This document shows positions 21,414 to 32,682 of a stretch of 64,000 bases of DNA, in pieces. Numbering within the stretch: position 1 is the first letter of the stretch; each line of letters opens with the position of its first letter. Source of the stretch: Rhodanobacter sp. B05 (GTDB lineage Bacteria > Pseudomonadota > Gammaproteobacteria > Xanthomonadales > Rhodanobacteraceae). The notes beneath the pieces are model-generated. The model did no database searches. It saw only the letters and a program-made list of their open reading frames with translations, and was not told the origin of the DNA. Where the stretch lies: assembly GCF_002001085.1 (NCBI RefSeq), contig NZ_MUNU01000013.1, positions 62,001-126,000 of the forward strand. Direction: 5' to 3'. The position numbers and the translations under genes were made by a program.

Positions 21414-21484
21414 GTAGGAGCGCACCTGCGCGCGATGCTCTTGGTTTGCGTGACGGAAAGCATCGCGCACAGGTGCGCTCCTAC
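21414..21484. repeat. Long inverted repeat, REP/REPIN-like
   Basis: Two 26-base arms (21414-21439 and 21459-21484), complementary except at one position, around a 19-base loop. Each arm begins GTAGGAGCGCACCTG. The arm sequence is the type found many times in genomes of this order and of pseudomonads. It lies 21 bp after the helicase stop and could end its transcript, although no T-run follows. Confidence 0.85.
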
Positions 21485-21590
21485 TCAAGAACGCCATCAC
21501 CGCGAACCGGCGCGCATGCCGGACGTCACTTGTCAAAGCGGCCATCAACCGCAAAACTCCACGGACGGTGTTTGACGGGGCGGCAACACG

Positions 21591-22265
21591 ATGGTGTGCA
21601 TGGAGGCGGTGACCCGCCATTACCGGGTGGGCGGGCAGACGATTGCCGCGCTGGATGGGGTCAGCTTCGAGGTGCCGCAAGGCCAGTTCGTGGCCATCGT
21701 CGGGCCGTTCGGCTCGGGCAAGTCCACCTTGTTGAACATGCTCGGCTGCCTCGACCGACCCGACAGCGGACGCTATCTGCTCGATGGCGTGGATGTCTCC
21801 AGCTTCGATGACGAACGGGCCAGCGACTTCCGCAACCGGCGCATCGGTTTCGTGTTCCAGTCGTTCCACCTGTTGCCGCGCTTGAGTGTGCTGGAAAACA
21901 CCTTGCTGCCGCGGCGTTTCCTGCGCGGCCCCGACGACGGCCTGGAACAGCGCGCGCATGACTTGCTGCAGCGGATGGGCCTGCAGCGGCATCTGGCGCA
22001 TCGCCCCGGCCAGCTCTCCGGTGGGCAGATGCAGCGCGTGGCGATCGCCCGCGCGCTGCTGATGAAGCCGGCCCTGCTGCTGGCCGACGAGCCGACCGGC
22101 AATCTCGACTCCAAGAGCGCCGCCGATGTGCTGGCCTTGATCGCCGAGGTGCATGCCGACGGTCAGACCGTGGTGCTGGTCACCCACGACGCCGAAGTCG
22201 CCGCCCGCGCACAACGGCAGATCAGTCTGCGCGACGGAAGGATCGAGCATGATTCGGCGGCTTGA
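21591..22265 (+). CDS. ABC transporter ATPase, MacB/LolD type
   Basis: 224 residues. Walker [12 protein letters not shown] near 43-53 (Phe where the family usually has Ser), [18 protein letters not shown]-loop, signature [15 protein letters not shown], Walker [14 protein letters not shown]-loop VTHD. This places it in the MacB/LolD/FtsE group, which powers mechanotransmission rather than translocation. First gene of a four-gene operon. Its last codons overlap the next gene by 17 bp. Start ATG 21591, with the nucleotide-binding domain beginning at once. Confidence 0.92.
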   Translation: MVCMEAVTRHYRVGGQTIAALDGVSFEVPQGQFVAIVGPFGSGKSTLLNMLGCLDRPDSGRYLLDGVDVSSFDDERASDFRNRRIGFVFQSFHLLPRLSVLENTLLPRRFLRGPDDGLEQRAHDLLQRMGLQRHLAHRPGQLSGGQMQRVAIARALLMKPALLLADEPTGNLDSKSAADVLALIAEVHADGQTVVLVTHDAEVAARAQRQISLRDGRIEHDSAA

Positions 22266-24144
22266 GCTTTTCGCGCTGTTGCTGCTGGCGGCCCTGCCGC
22301 TGCACGCCACCGTGTTCAGCGGTGAGGTGCGCGTCGCCGACTCGCAGGACATCTTCACCCCGCCGTCGCTTAGTTCGCCGGTAGTGCTGCGCTACTACGC
22401 TGCCGATGGTGCCATGGTAAAAAAAGGCGACGTGCTGCTGCGCATCGACGCCGGTCCGGCGGAGACCCAATTGCGTACCCTGCAGGCCCAGCTGGAGCAG
22501 ATGCAGGCGAAGAACGCCAAGGAAATCGCCGACCTCGAACTGAAACAGGCCGACGCCGAGCTGGCGCTGGCCGATGCGCAGGCCGAACGCGACACCGCGG
22601 CGGTGGATGCGGTGATTCCGAAAGCGTTGATCTCCGCGCTGAACTACGATCGCCACCAGAGCGAGATGAAGCGTACCGAGCAGGCGCTGGCGCTGAAGAA
22701 GCTGGAGGTGGCGCAGGCGATCGCGGCGGTGGCGCGCCGGCGCGAGGACAGCGATCTGGAACTGCGCAAGCAGCGCCTGTCGGTGCAGTTCTATCAGGAC
22801 CAGGTCGCCGGCGCGGTGGTCTATGCCGAACGTGCCGGCACCGTGATCCACGGTTTCGACAACCTGTTCGGCCGCGGTAGCCGTTACGAAGAGGGTTCGA
22901 CCAGCTACCCGGGCACCCGGGTCGGTGAGGTGGTCGGTGCGGGGAGTGGCTACACGGTGCGCGGCTGGGTGCTGGAGCCGGATCGTACCGGCCTCAAGGC
23001 GGGTCAGCCGCTGCGGCTGCATCTCGACGCGTTGCCGGGGCGCGAGTTGCAAGGGCACATCCGGGCGATTGCCGGTGCCTCGACCAGCCGCACCGAATGG
23101 GGTGACGGCCGTTACTACGAGGTCGATATCGCGCTGCCGGCAAAAATGGATCTGCCGCTGCGGCCGGGCATGAGCGTGCGCATGGACAGCGACCTGGCCG
23201 ACCCCGGCGACCGCGACCCGCACATGGCCACGGCGCACGCCGAGCCGTTACGTGTGGATGGCGAGGTCCACGCCCGGCGCAGCCTGGCGATTTCCCCGCC
23301 GGCCGTGGACGGCCTGTGGCAACTGACCGTGACCCAGATGGCCGGCGATGGTGAAGTCGTGAAGAAGGGCGACCTGCTGGTGGCGTTCGATGCCGGCTCG
23401 GTGGTGAAGGATCTCACCACCAAACAGGGCCAGCTCGCCGAGAAACTGCGCAAGCAGGAGCAGCTCAGGCTGGACCTGGCTGACCGGGCGCGCGAGGCCG
23501 AACTGGCCACCGCGCAGGCGCGTGCCGAGATGGACAAGGCAGAGCGCAAGGCGGCGCAACCGAAGGAATACATCGCCCGCGTGGATTACCAGAAGCTGGT
23601 GGTGGCGAAGATCAAGGCCGAACGCAAGCTTGCTCTCACCGTGCAGCGCCAGGGCGTGGCCGCGGTCGAGCGTGCTGCCGAACAGCGCATGGCCGACGCC
23701 GAGGTCAGCCAGCTGCAGGAGGAGGTAACCAAACTGAAGACCTCGCTGGCCTCGTTGACGGTCATGGCGCCGCAGGCCGGCATCGTGCTGCACCAGGACG
23801 ACTGGAAAGGCGGCAAGATCGACGTCGGCTCGCAGATCTGGCGCGGCCAGGCAGTGGCGCAGATGCCGGACCTGAGCAGCCTGGCCGTGCGCGCCGCGCT
23901 GCCCGAACGCGACCTTGAACGGGTCAGCTCCGGTCAGCGCGTGCGCGTGGTGATCGCCGGCGGCAGCGACCGCGATCTTGGCGGCAGCATTGCCGACATC
24001 GGTGGCACGGTGCACAGCAAGTCGCGGGTCGAGGCGGTGCCGGTGGTCGACCTGGTGATACGGCTCGATCCCGGCCAGCTCAAGCTCAAGCCAGGCCAGT
24101 CCGTGCAGGTAAGCATTCCAGCGGCAGCGGGAGCAAGCCGATGA
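22249..24144 (+). CDS. Double periplasmic adaptor (two HlyD/RND-MFP modules in one chain)
   Basis: 631 residues with an N-terminal signal peptide ([18 protein letters not shown]). Two adaptor modules follow each other. Module 1 (about 20-325): lipoyl half-motif GAMVKKGDVLLRIDAG, long coiled coil with ELKQADAELALADAQAE, then AERAGTVIHG and a beta-barrel. Module 2 (about 330-631): GEVVKKGDLLVAFDAG near 365, Lys/Glu/Ala-rich coiled coil, APQAGIVLHQDDWKGGKIDVG, barrel DLERVSSGQRVRVV. Ordinary adaptors have one such module. ATG 22249 lies inside the end of the ATPase gene, and the gene's stop overlaps the next start (ATGA). Likely builds the periplasmic conduit of this exporter. Confidence 0.85.
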   Translation: MIRRLELFALLLLAALPLHATVFSGEVRVADSQDIFTPPSLSSPVVLRYYAADGAMVKKGDVLLRIDAGPAETQLRTLQAQLEQMQAKNAKEIADLELKQADAELALADAQAERDTAAVDAVIPKALISALNYDRHQSEMKRTEQALALKKLEVAQAIAAVARRREDSDLELRKQRLSVQFYQDQVAGAVVYAERAGTVIHGFDNLFGRGSRYEEGSTSYPGTRVGEVVGAGSGYTVRGWVLEPDRTGLKAGQPLRLHLDALPGRELQGHIRAIAGASTSRTEWGDGRYYEVDIALPAKMDLPLRPGMSVRMDSDLADPGDRDPHMATAHAEPLRVDGEVHARRSLAISPPAVDGLWQLTVTQMAGDGEVVKKGDLLVAFDAGSVVKDLTTKQGQLAEKLRKQEQLRLDLADRAREAELATAQARAEMDKAERKAAQPKEYIARVDYQKLVVAKIKAERKLALTVQRQGVAAVERAAEQRMADAEVSQLQEEVTKLKTSLASLTVMAPQAGIVLHQDDWKGGKIDVGSQIWRGQAVAQMPDLSSLAVRAALPERDLERVSSGQRVRVVIAGGSDRDLGGSIADIGGTVHSKSRVEAVPVVDLVIRLDPGQLKLKPGQSVQVSIPAAAGASR

Positions 24145-25346
24145 GCGCGCGCTGGGCATGCCTGCTGTTGATCGCGCTGCTGGGTGCCTGCGGCCATGCG
24201 ACCAGCGATCGCATCGTGCTGGAACAGGCGCGGGAGACGCCGCTGCTGTTCAGCGTGCGGGGTGAAGGCGATCTGCATTCGACCGGACCCACGCCCTTGC
24301 TGGTGCCGGGCGAGCAATGGACCGCACGCCAGCTCAACTGGATGGTGCCTGACGGCAGCACGGTCCAGAAAGGCGAGCTCGTCGCGAAGTTCTCCGCCGA
24401 GCAGAGCAAACAGGACCTGGCCCAGGCGCGCATCGACCTGGAGCGCAACCTGTTTGCGCGCGCCGGCAAGCAGGCCGAACTGGAGGACAAGCGCGGTCAG
24501 CTCGGGGTCGACCTGACCCAGGTCGCCGGCCAGCGCATGATCGCCGAGCGCTATGCCCATGCCACGCTGGAGGCGATGGCGCGCAACGACATTCTCGATG
24601 CAGTGCAGGATGTGCATTACCTGGATGTGCGCCAGCGCATCCTGACCTGGCGACAGGATCAATCCGCCGCACGCGGCAACGCCGAGCTGGCGGTGCTCGA
24701 CGCGCAGCGCAGCAGTTACGACACGGTGGAAAAGCAGAAGCAGGCCGACCTGGCGGCGCTGGAGCTGCGTGCTCCGCATGCCGGCGTGCTGATGCTCGAA
24801 AAGGACTGGATGGGTCAGGTGCCGCATGTGGGCAGCAGCCTGTATGCCGGCAACAGTTTTGCCAGTCTGCCCGATCTGGACGCGCTCGAGGTGCAGTTGG
24901 CGGTGCCGCAGATCGAGGCCCAGGGCATCCAGGTCGGCGACGTGGTGGAACTGCATCGCTGGGGCATACCGGCGCAGGTGGCGGATTCGAAAATCAGCTG
25001 GGTCGCCTCGGCGGCGCAACCGCGCAGCGACGACAACCCGGTCAAGTACCTGGCCCTGAAAGCCACCGTGCCGGCCGCACTGGCCCGCGGCTACGGCTGG
25101 ATTCCCGGCCAGCGCTTTGTCGGCAGGATCATCCTGCTCAAGGTCGAGCGGGGTTTCAGCGTGCCCAACATGGCGCTGGCGCATCACGGCGACCAGGCCA
25201 GCGTGCAGGTACTCGAGGGCGGCCAGGTCGTGACGCGCGTACTCAGACTCGGAGTCCACGGTGCCACCCGCACCCAGGTACTCGACGGCCTGCATCCGGG
25301 CGACCACGTGCTGCTGGCCAGCGGCGGCGCGAAGGAGGCGAAATGA
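24141..25346 (+). CDS. Lipoprotein periplasmic adaptor (HlyD/MFP type)
   Basis: 401 residues. Signal peptide with lipobox LLGAC (Cys17) predicts a lipid-anchored protein. A further adaptor module follows: MVPDGSTVQKGELVAKFS near 70, coiled coil to about 200 (including LAQARIDLERNLFARAGKQ), APHAGVLMLEKDWMGQVPHVG, barrel, then a C-terminal membrane-proximal part GGQVVTRVLRLGVHGATRTQVLDGLHPGDHVLLA. It resembles module 2 of the preceding protein in layout (the xxDWxGxxxxVGS segment occurs in both). Coupled to both neighbours by ATGA overlaps. Confidence 0.85.
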   Translation: MSARWACLLLIALLGACGHATSDRIVLEQARETPLLFSVRGEGDLHSTGPTPLLVPGEQWTARQLNWMVPDGSTVQKGELVAKFSAEQSKQDLAQARIDLERNLFARAGKQAELEDKRGQLGVDLTQVAGQRMIAERYAHATLEAMARNDILDAVQDVHYLDVRQRILTWRQDQSAARGNAELAVLDAQRSSYDTVEKQKQADLAALELRAPHAGVLMLEKDWMGQVPHVGSSLYAGNSFASLPDLDALEVQLAVPQIEAQGIQVGDVVELHRWGIPAQVADSKISWVASAAQPRSDDNPVKYLALKATVPAALARGYGWIPGQRFVGRIILLKVERGFSVPNMALAHHGDQASVQVLEGGQVVTRVLRLGVHGATRTQVLDGLHPGDHVLLASGGAKEAK

Positions 25347-26575
25347 TTCCGGCATTGTGGCGCGAGGCGATCGAGGAGCTGTCGCGGCGCAAGCTGCGCA
25401 CCTTGCTGACCCTGCTCGGGATGATCTTCGGCGTCGGTGCAATCGTGGCCATGCAGGGCGTGGGCGAGGGCAGTCGGCGTGAAGCACTGAAGCTGGTCGA
25501 CAGCCTTGGCCTGCACAACCTGATCGTCGAGGCGAAGAGCCAGGACGGCGATGCGCTGAAGGAAACCCGCGCGCGCAGCCTCGGCCTCACCGTGGCCGAT
25601 GCACATGCCGCGCTGGCGGTGGTGCCGGCGGCGGAAAGTTATGCGGCCGAGAAGCAGGTCAAGCGGCTGGGCATGTTCAGCGACGACGGCCATGCCGATG
25701 CGCAGGTCGAAGGCATCAGCCCCGAGTATTTCCAGCTGGCGTCGTTGCGTCTCGCACAGGGCCGTGCGCTGAATGCCGACGACGATGCGCACCTCGCCGC
25801 AGTCGCCGTGCTCGGCCACCAGGCGGCGCACGACCTGTTTCCCGACGGCAAGGCGCTGGGCCGGCTGGTGAAGATCAACCAGGCGTGGTGGCGCGTGGTG
25901 GGTGTGCTGGCCGATCGCGACCTGGGCCAGGACAAGTTCGAGGGCGTGGCCTTGGGTGCGGACAGCAACACGGCGTTCGTGCCGTTGTCCAGTGCGCGCG
26001 CGCGTTTTCGTTTCCAGCCGATGGAAGACGAGGTCAGCCGGTTCCTGTTGCGCCTGAAGGACCCCGAAGGCCTCGCCGCCGGTGCCCGCGTGCTTACCCG
26101 ATTGCTCGACCAGCGCCATGCCGGTGCCAGCGACTACCGGCTGATCGTGCCGCAGCAGCTGTACCAGCAGAACCAGAAGACCCAGCGCATCTTCAGCGTG
26201 GTGATGGGCTCGATTGCCGGCGTCAGCCTGCTGGTTGGCGGCATCGGCATCATGAACATCATGCTGGCCAACGTGCTGGAGCGGCGCCGCGAGATCGGCC
26301 TGCTGCGGGCGATCGGGGCGCGACGGCAGGATATCGTGCAACGCTTCCTGCGCGAGGCGCTGGTGATCTGCGCATCGGGTGCATTGATCGGACTGTTGTT
26401 CGGCGCGGCGCTGGCGTATGTGATCGCGGCCTTTGCCGGCTGGCAGGTGGCCTGGGCACCCGTGGGTGTCGTCGCTTCGGTGCTGCTGTGCATGCTGATC
26501 GGGCTGGCTTTCAGCATCTACCCGGCGCGCCAGGCCGCGGCGCTGGATCCGATAGCGGCGATCCGCGACGAGTGA
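25343..26575 (+). CDS. MacB-like ABC permease (FtsX domain)
   Basis: 410 residues. First helix within KLRTLLTLLGMIFGVGAIVAM, a periplasmic MacB core domain (about 50-270), then three C-terminal helices of the FtsX domain with SLLVGGIGIMNIMLANVLERRREIGLLRAIGA and the end YPARQAAALDPIAAIRDE. Four transmembrane segments in all, the MacB topology, but the ATPase is a separate gene. Final gene of the operon. MacB-type systems extrude peptides, siderophores or lipids from the periplasm through adaptor and TolC. No TolC-like gene is nearby, so an outer-membrane partner would be encoded elsewhere. Confidence 0.9.
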   Translation: MIPALWREAIEELSRRKLRTLLTLLGMIFGVGAIVAMQGVGEGSRREALKLVDSLGLHNLIVEAKSQDGDALKETRARSLGLTVADAHAALAVVPAAESYAAEKQVKRLGMFSDDGHADAQVEGISPEYFQLASLRLAQGRALNADDDAHLAAVAVLGHQAAHDLFPDGKALGRLVKINQAWWRVVGVLADRDLGQDKFEGVALGADSNTAFVPLSSARARFRFQPMEDEVSRFLLRLKDPEGLAAGARVLTRLLDQRHAGASDYRLIVPQQLYQQNQKTQRIFSVVMGSIAGVSLLVGGIGIMNIMLANVLERRREIGLLRAIGARRQDIVQRFLREALVICASGALIGLLFGAALAYVIAAFAGWQVAWAPVGVVASVLLCMLIGLAFSIYPARQAAALDPIAAIRDE

Positions 26576-26581
26576 GCCGGC

Positions 26582-26899
26582 TCAGGATGCGGGTGGCACC
26601 CGCGTGCGCAACAGCGCATCCACCGACTGCTGCCACTGCGGCGAGCCGGGTTTCGATTGTGGCGCCTCTTCGCCCAGCTTGCGCTGCACCGCCTGGTTCC
26701 ATTCGTCCGAGCCGGGATCGGGAGCATGCCCCTTGTCTCCGATGCCCAGGCTGCGATCGACCCATGCATACCAGGCTGCCGAGCCGAGGGCGGCGTCGAC
26801 GGGTGCGCTCTGCCCCGTGGCGGATGCCGGGGGTGCCGGCGTGGGCGAGCAGGCGGCAAGCAGCAGGGCGAGCGGGAGGCTGGCGACGAGACGGCGCAT
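26582..26899 (-). CDS. Small lipoprotein, unknown function
   Basis: 105 residues. Signal peptide with lipobox LLAAC (Cys17), then a Pro/Ala/Ser-rich linker and a small domain containing two similar units: GSAAWYAWVDRSLG and GSDEWNQAVQRKLGEE, with a third GSPQWQQSVDALL. These GSxxWxxxVxxxL units are internal repeats of about 30 residues. It converges with the ABC operon, six bp between stops. I do not recognise the family. Its expression is independent of the ABC genes. Confidence 0.7.
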   Translation of the reverse strand: MRRLVASLPLALLLAACSPTPAPPASATGQSAPVDAALGSAAWYAWVDRSLGIGDKGHAPDPGSDEWNQAVQRKLGEEAPQSKPGSPQWQQSVDALLRTRVPPAS

Positions 26900-27007
26900 G
26901 ACACGGCTCCGGAAACGCGATGTCGGTGCAGCCTAACTCCGCGCCGGATGCGGGTGATTAAGTTTTCATGTGGCAGGCGAGCGTGGTTCAGCGAAGGCTG
27001 CCCGGCA

Positions 27008-27691
27008 TCAGTCGCGAGCTGCCACCTCATCGACATGCTGCAACAGGTCGGCCGGGTCGGCGTACACGCGAAACGCGCCGGCCTGCTGCAGTTCCGCGTG
27101 GCCGTATCCACCGGACAGGAAGCCCACGCCCAGCGCGCGGGCACGCTGGGCGGCCAGCATGTCCCACACGCTGTCGCCGATCACCAGCGACTGGTGGATA
27201 TCCACGCCCAACTGCTCGGCGGCGGCGAGGAACAGATCCGGGTCGGGCTTGGCATGGCGTACCTGGTCGCGCGTGACCACCGGCACTTTCGCCGGATCCA
27301 CGCCAAGCGCCTCCAGGTTGTGACGTGCCGTTTCCATCCGGCCGCTGGTGGCGATCGCCCACGGGATGGTCTGCGCATCGAGGTAGGCCAGCAACTCGCG
27401 CGCACCCGGCAGCGGCCGTACCGAACCTTGTGCATGGTGCCGGTTGAACGCGTCGGCATGCCGCTGGCGCAGGCGATCAAGGCGCTCCTCGGTGATCGGC
27501 AGGGAGGTTTCGCGCAACAACATGTTGGCGAACAGGCCGCCGCTCATGCCGATCTTGCGGTGAATCCGCCATACGGAAATATCGAGGCCCTCCGCGTCCA
27601 GGGCCTCCTTCCACGCCAGCACGTGCTGGTACACGCTGTCGATCAGGGTGCCGTCGAGGTCGAACAGAAAGGCCGTGTCGCGGCGGGGCAT
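27008..27691 (-). CDS. HAD-superfamily phosphatase (beta-phosphoglucomutase/Gph-like)
   Basis: 227 residues. Motif 1 FLFDLDGTLIDS with nucleophile Asp near residue 10, motif 2 ATSGR, Lys in RHAKPDPDLFL, motif 4 VIGDSVWDMLAA. The cap domain between motifs 1 and 2 is alpha-helical (subclass I). Family members hydrolyse sugar phosphates or phosphoglycolate. The neighbouring glucokinase suggests a sugar phosphate, but this is inference. Start ATG 27691, chosen for GGAG eight bases upstream; ATG 27712 is a less likely alternative. It lies 46 bp after glk on the same strand. Confidence 0.87.
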   Translation of the reverse strand: MPRRDTAFLFDLDGTLIDSVYQHVLAWKEALDAEGLDISVWRIHRKIGMSGGLFANMLLRETSLPITEERLDRLRQRHADAFNRHHAQGSVRPLPGARELLAYLDAQTIPWAIATSGRMETARHNLEALGVDPAKVPVVTRDQVRHAKPDPDLFLAAAEQLGVDIHQSLVIGDSVWDMLAAQRARALGVGFLSGGYGHAELQQAGAFRVYADPADLLQHVDEVAARD

Positions 27692-27737
27692 CGCGTTCTC
27701 CGCAGGCTGCACGCCAGTGGCAGCCGGTGACTGCTGC

Positions 27738-28751
27738 CTAGCGTCGCGGCAGCAAGGATTGGCCCGACTCCAGCACCGCTATTGCGGCGGCGCCGAGCAG
27801 GCCCGGCTCGGGGTTCATGATCGCCTGGGTCGGCACTTTTTCCATGATGTCGCGGAAGCGGCCCTTGGCCTCGAAGCGTTCGCGGAAGCGGCCGCGTTCC
27901 AGCCACGGCAACAGCACCGGGATCAGCCCGCCGGTGAGGTAGACGCCGTCCCACGCACCGAGCGTCAGCACCAGGTCACCGGCCACGCTGCCGAAGATGC
28001 CGGCGAAGGTTTCCACGGTGCGCGTGCACAACGGGCAACTGCCGTCCTTCGCGCGCTTGGTGATGTCCTCCGGCTTCAGGTCGGCGGCCTTCGCGCCGAC
28101 GATGTGGCAGATCGCGTCGTACAGGTTCACCAGCCCCTGGCCGCAGATCAGGCGTTCGTTGGAGACGCGGCCGTACTTGTGGTTGAGGTAGTCGAGGATG
28201 GCGATGTCCTCCGGCGTGTGCGCGGCGAAGCCGGCATGGCCGCCTTCGGTCTGCAGCACGCTGCAGTGGCCCTGGCGCACCAGCAGGCCACCGACGCCCA
28301 GACCGGTGCCCGGCCCCACGATGGCGAAGGTCTGTTCGTTCTCGGCACCGATCACCGGCCGCGGCACCGTGCCCACGTCGACCAGGTCATCGCCCTGCAG
28401 CAGGGTCACCGCCATGCTCTGCGCGGCGAAGTCGTTGACCAGGTGCACGTATTCCAGGCCGAGCGCGCTGGCGGTCTGGTGCGCCGAGATCGCCCACGGA
28501 TTGTTGGTGACCTTGACCGTCTCGCCATCGACGATGCGGCCGGCCGCCGCGACGATCGCGCGGCTCACCTGCAGGCCGGTGTCGGCGAGATATTGCTTTG
28601 CGGTGGAGACCAGCGAATCGTGCTCGGCCACGCGGTAGCGCCGGATGCTGTCGGTCAGCAGTGGCTTGTCGCGTGATGGATCGGCCACCCCGAAACGGAC
28701 ATTGGTGCCGCCGAGATCGACGAGCAGGGTAGGGGCGGCAGGAACGTGCAT
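27738..28751 (-). CDS. glk: Glucokinase
   Basis: Phosphorylates glucose to glucose-6-phosphate with ATP. 337 residues. Seen: LLVDLGGTNVRFGVAD near 9-24 (ATP phosphate 1), VNDFAAQSMAV with the catalytic Asp, IVGPGTGLGVGGLL, the HAGFAAHTPEDIAILDYL region with active-site Glu/His, and LTGGLIP. This is the bacterial Glk (GlcK) family, not the ROK type, since the CxCGxxGC zinc motif is absent. Start ATG 28751 was chosen because the glucokinase fold begins there. The longer open frame would run into the protease gene on the same strand. Upstream of the HAD gene in a probable pair. Confidence 0.93.
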   Translation of the reverse strand: MHVPAAPTLLVDLGGTNVRFGVADPSRDKPLLTDSIRRYRVAEHDSLVSTAKQYLADTGLQVSRAIVAAAGRIVDGETVKVTNNPWAISAHQTASALGLEYVHLVNDFAAQSMAVTLLQGDDLVDVGTVPRPVIGAENEQTFAIVGPGTGLGVGGLLVRQGHCSVLQTEGGHAGFAAHTPEDIAILDYLNHKYGRVSNERLICGQGLVNLYDAICHIVGAKAADLKPEDITKRAKDGSCPLCTRTVETFAGIFGSVAGDLVLTLGAWDGVYLTGGLIPVLLPWLERGRFRERFEAKGRFRDIMEKVPTQAIMNPEPGLLGAAAIAVLESGQSLLPRR

Positions 28752-28808
28752 CGGGACTCCAGGGGACGACGCGAAAGCAGCAAGCCTGCCGTGAATGCCG
28801 GCCAGCGT

Positions 28809-28837
28809 CCAGCATCCCGGCGAATCCGGGATGCTGG
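28809..28837 (-). terminator. Strong hairpin between the protease gene and glk
   Basis: A perfect 12-bp stem CCAGCATCCCGG/CCGGGATGCTGG with loop CGAAT, 21 bp past the protease stop on the minus strand. No T-run follows, so it may be a Rho-assisted terminator, an mRNA 3'-end stabiliser or a dispersed repeat. Confidence 0.45.
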
Positions 28838-28857
28838 TGGAAGGGTTCGGCACCCGC

Positions 28858-31706
<2,849 letters not shown>

Positions 31707-31791
31707 ATTGTTCGGGGGATTGTGGCGCTGTTTGACTCAAGGCGGGGGTGTAACATTGGGCAGGAAATTTATCGTGCGACCGAATGCGTCT

Positions 31792-32682
31792 ATGCCGAAA
31801 TCGACAGATTCGAGAACGCCAAAAATTTTTGCACAACCAACCTATCTGGGCAGCCTGTTGGGCATGTTCTTGCTTTCCATGCTCTATGCATTTCCCGCCT
31901 ACAGCCAGTGCGTTCATTGGTACCACGCCGCAGGGGAGAAATTTAACAACGGATTGGATGGTCCCTCGAATCTGAGGATATTTTCCGGCAACGTTGGCAA
32001 TCAGCAAATAAGAATGTCGTTGCACTACGATGTCGCCGCCAATTCGATCGATGGGTTCTACGGCTATAACAATCAACCTGGTACGCTGACCATACATGGG
32101 AAAATGCGTTCTTCCGGTGCGGGAATGGATCTCGTGGAGCGAGATGCTCAAGGAAAGACAACGGGATATTTTTCTCTCCTTTTTACCTACCCCACCGGTC
32201 CAGGCTACGACGCAGCAGGGGTTCAAAAACACGTTTCGGACTACGACTGTAGCTACGTCACCGGAACTTGGCATTCGGCGTCGGATAGCCACCCGATAAA
32301 GGTGAAACTCTATTCCAGTGGAGAGCAAACGCCAGCGGAGCAGCAAGCACGTGAATCGAATGACGAGGCTGCTTACAAAGTCCAAAAGGCGCTCCTGAGC
32401 AATGACAGAAAGGAGTTTGCCTCAGCGCTTAAATACCCCTTCTGTACTTCTCGATACCGCGTCGGCGTAACTTGGTGGAAGTCGCCGCATGACGTGATTG
32501 CGCACTATAAACAGATAGCTATACTCGCCGACCCCCTCTCGCTTCGTCCGGCGGTACCGCATGCGATCGAGACGGTCGGGAAGTTGAGCTACTGGATCGG
32601 CGACACGATGGAGTTTGAGAATGGCAAGATGCAAGCCATGTGCGACGCGTCATGCTTTCATTCGGAGTGCTATCACCCTTAG
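31792..32682 (+). CDS. Low-GC predicted secreted protein, unknown
   Basis: 296 residues. N-terminal hydrophobic segment YLGSLLGMFLLSMLYAFPAYS (about 18-38) is a signal peptide with likely cleavage before QC. The mature part starts CVHWYHAAGEKFNNG and has a beta-rich domain (GTLTIHGKM, GYFSLLFTYPTGPGY), a linker EQTPAEQQARESNDE, and a C-terminal domain ending with several Cys (CDASCFHSEC). Base composition and codon use (AT-ending codons, many AAA/AAT) differ sharply from every neighbour, which indicates recent transfer. Start ATG 31792; GTG/TTG codons upstream are possible. Family not recognised. The C-terminal half resembles small domains scaled for periplasmic enzymes or inhibitors only in a general way. 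Confidence 0.65.
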   Translation: MPKSTDSRTPKIFAQPTYLGSLLGMFLLSMLYAFPAYSQCVHWYHAAGEKFNNGLDGPSNLRIFSGNVGNQQIRMSLHYDVAANSIDGFYGYNNQPGTLTIHGKMRSSGAGMDLVERDAQGKTTGYFSLLFTYPTGPGYDAAGVQKHVSDYDCSYVTGTWHSASDSHPIKVKLYSSGEQTPAEQQARESNDEAAYKVQKALLSNDRKEFASALKYPFCTSRYRVGVTWWKSPHDVIAHYKQIAILADPLSLRPAVPHAIETVGKLSYWIGDTMEFENGKMQAMCDASCFHSECYHP

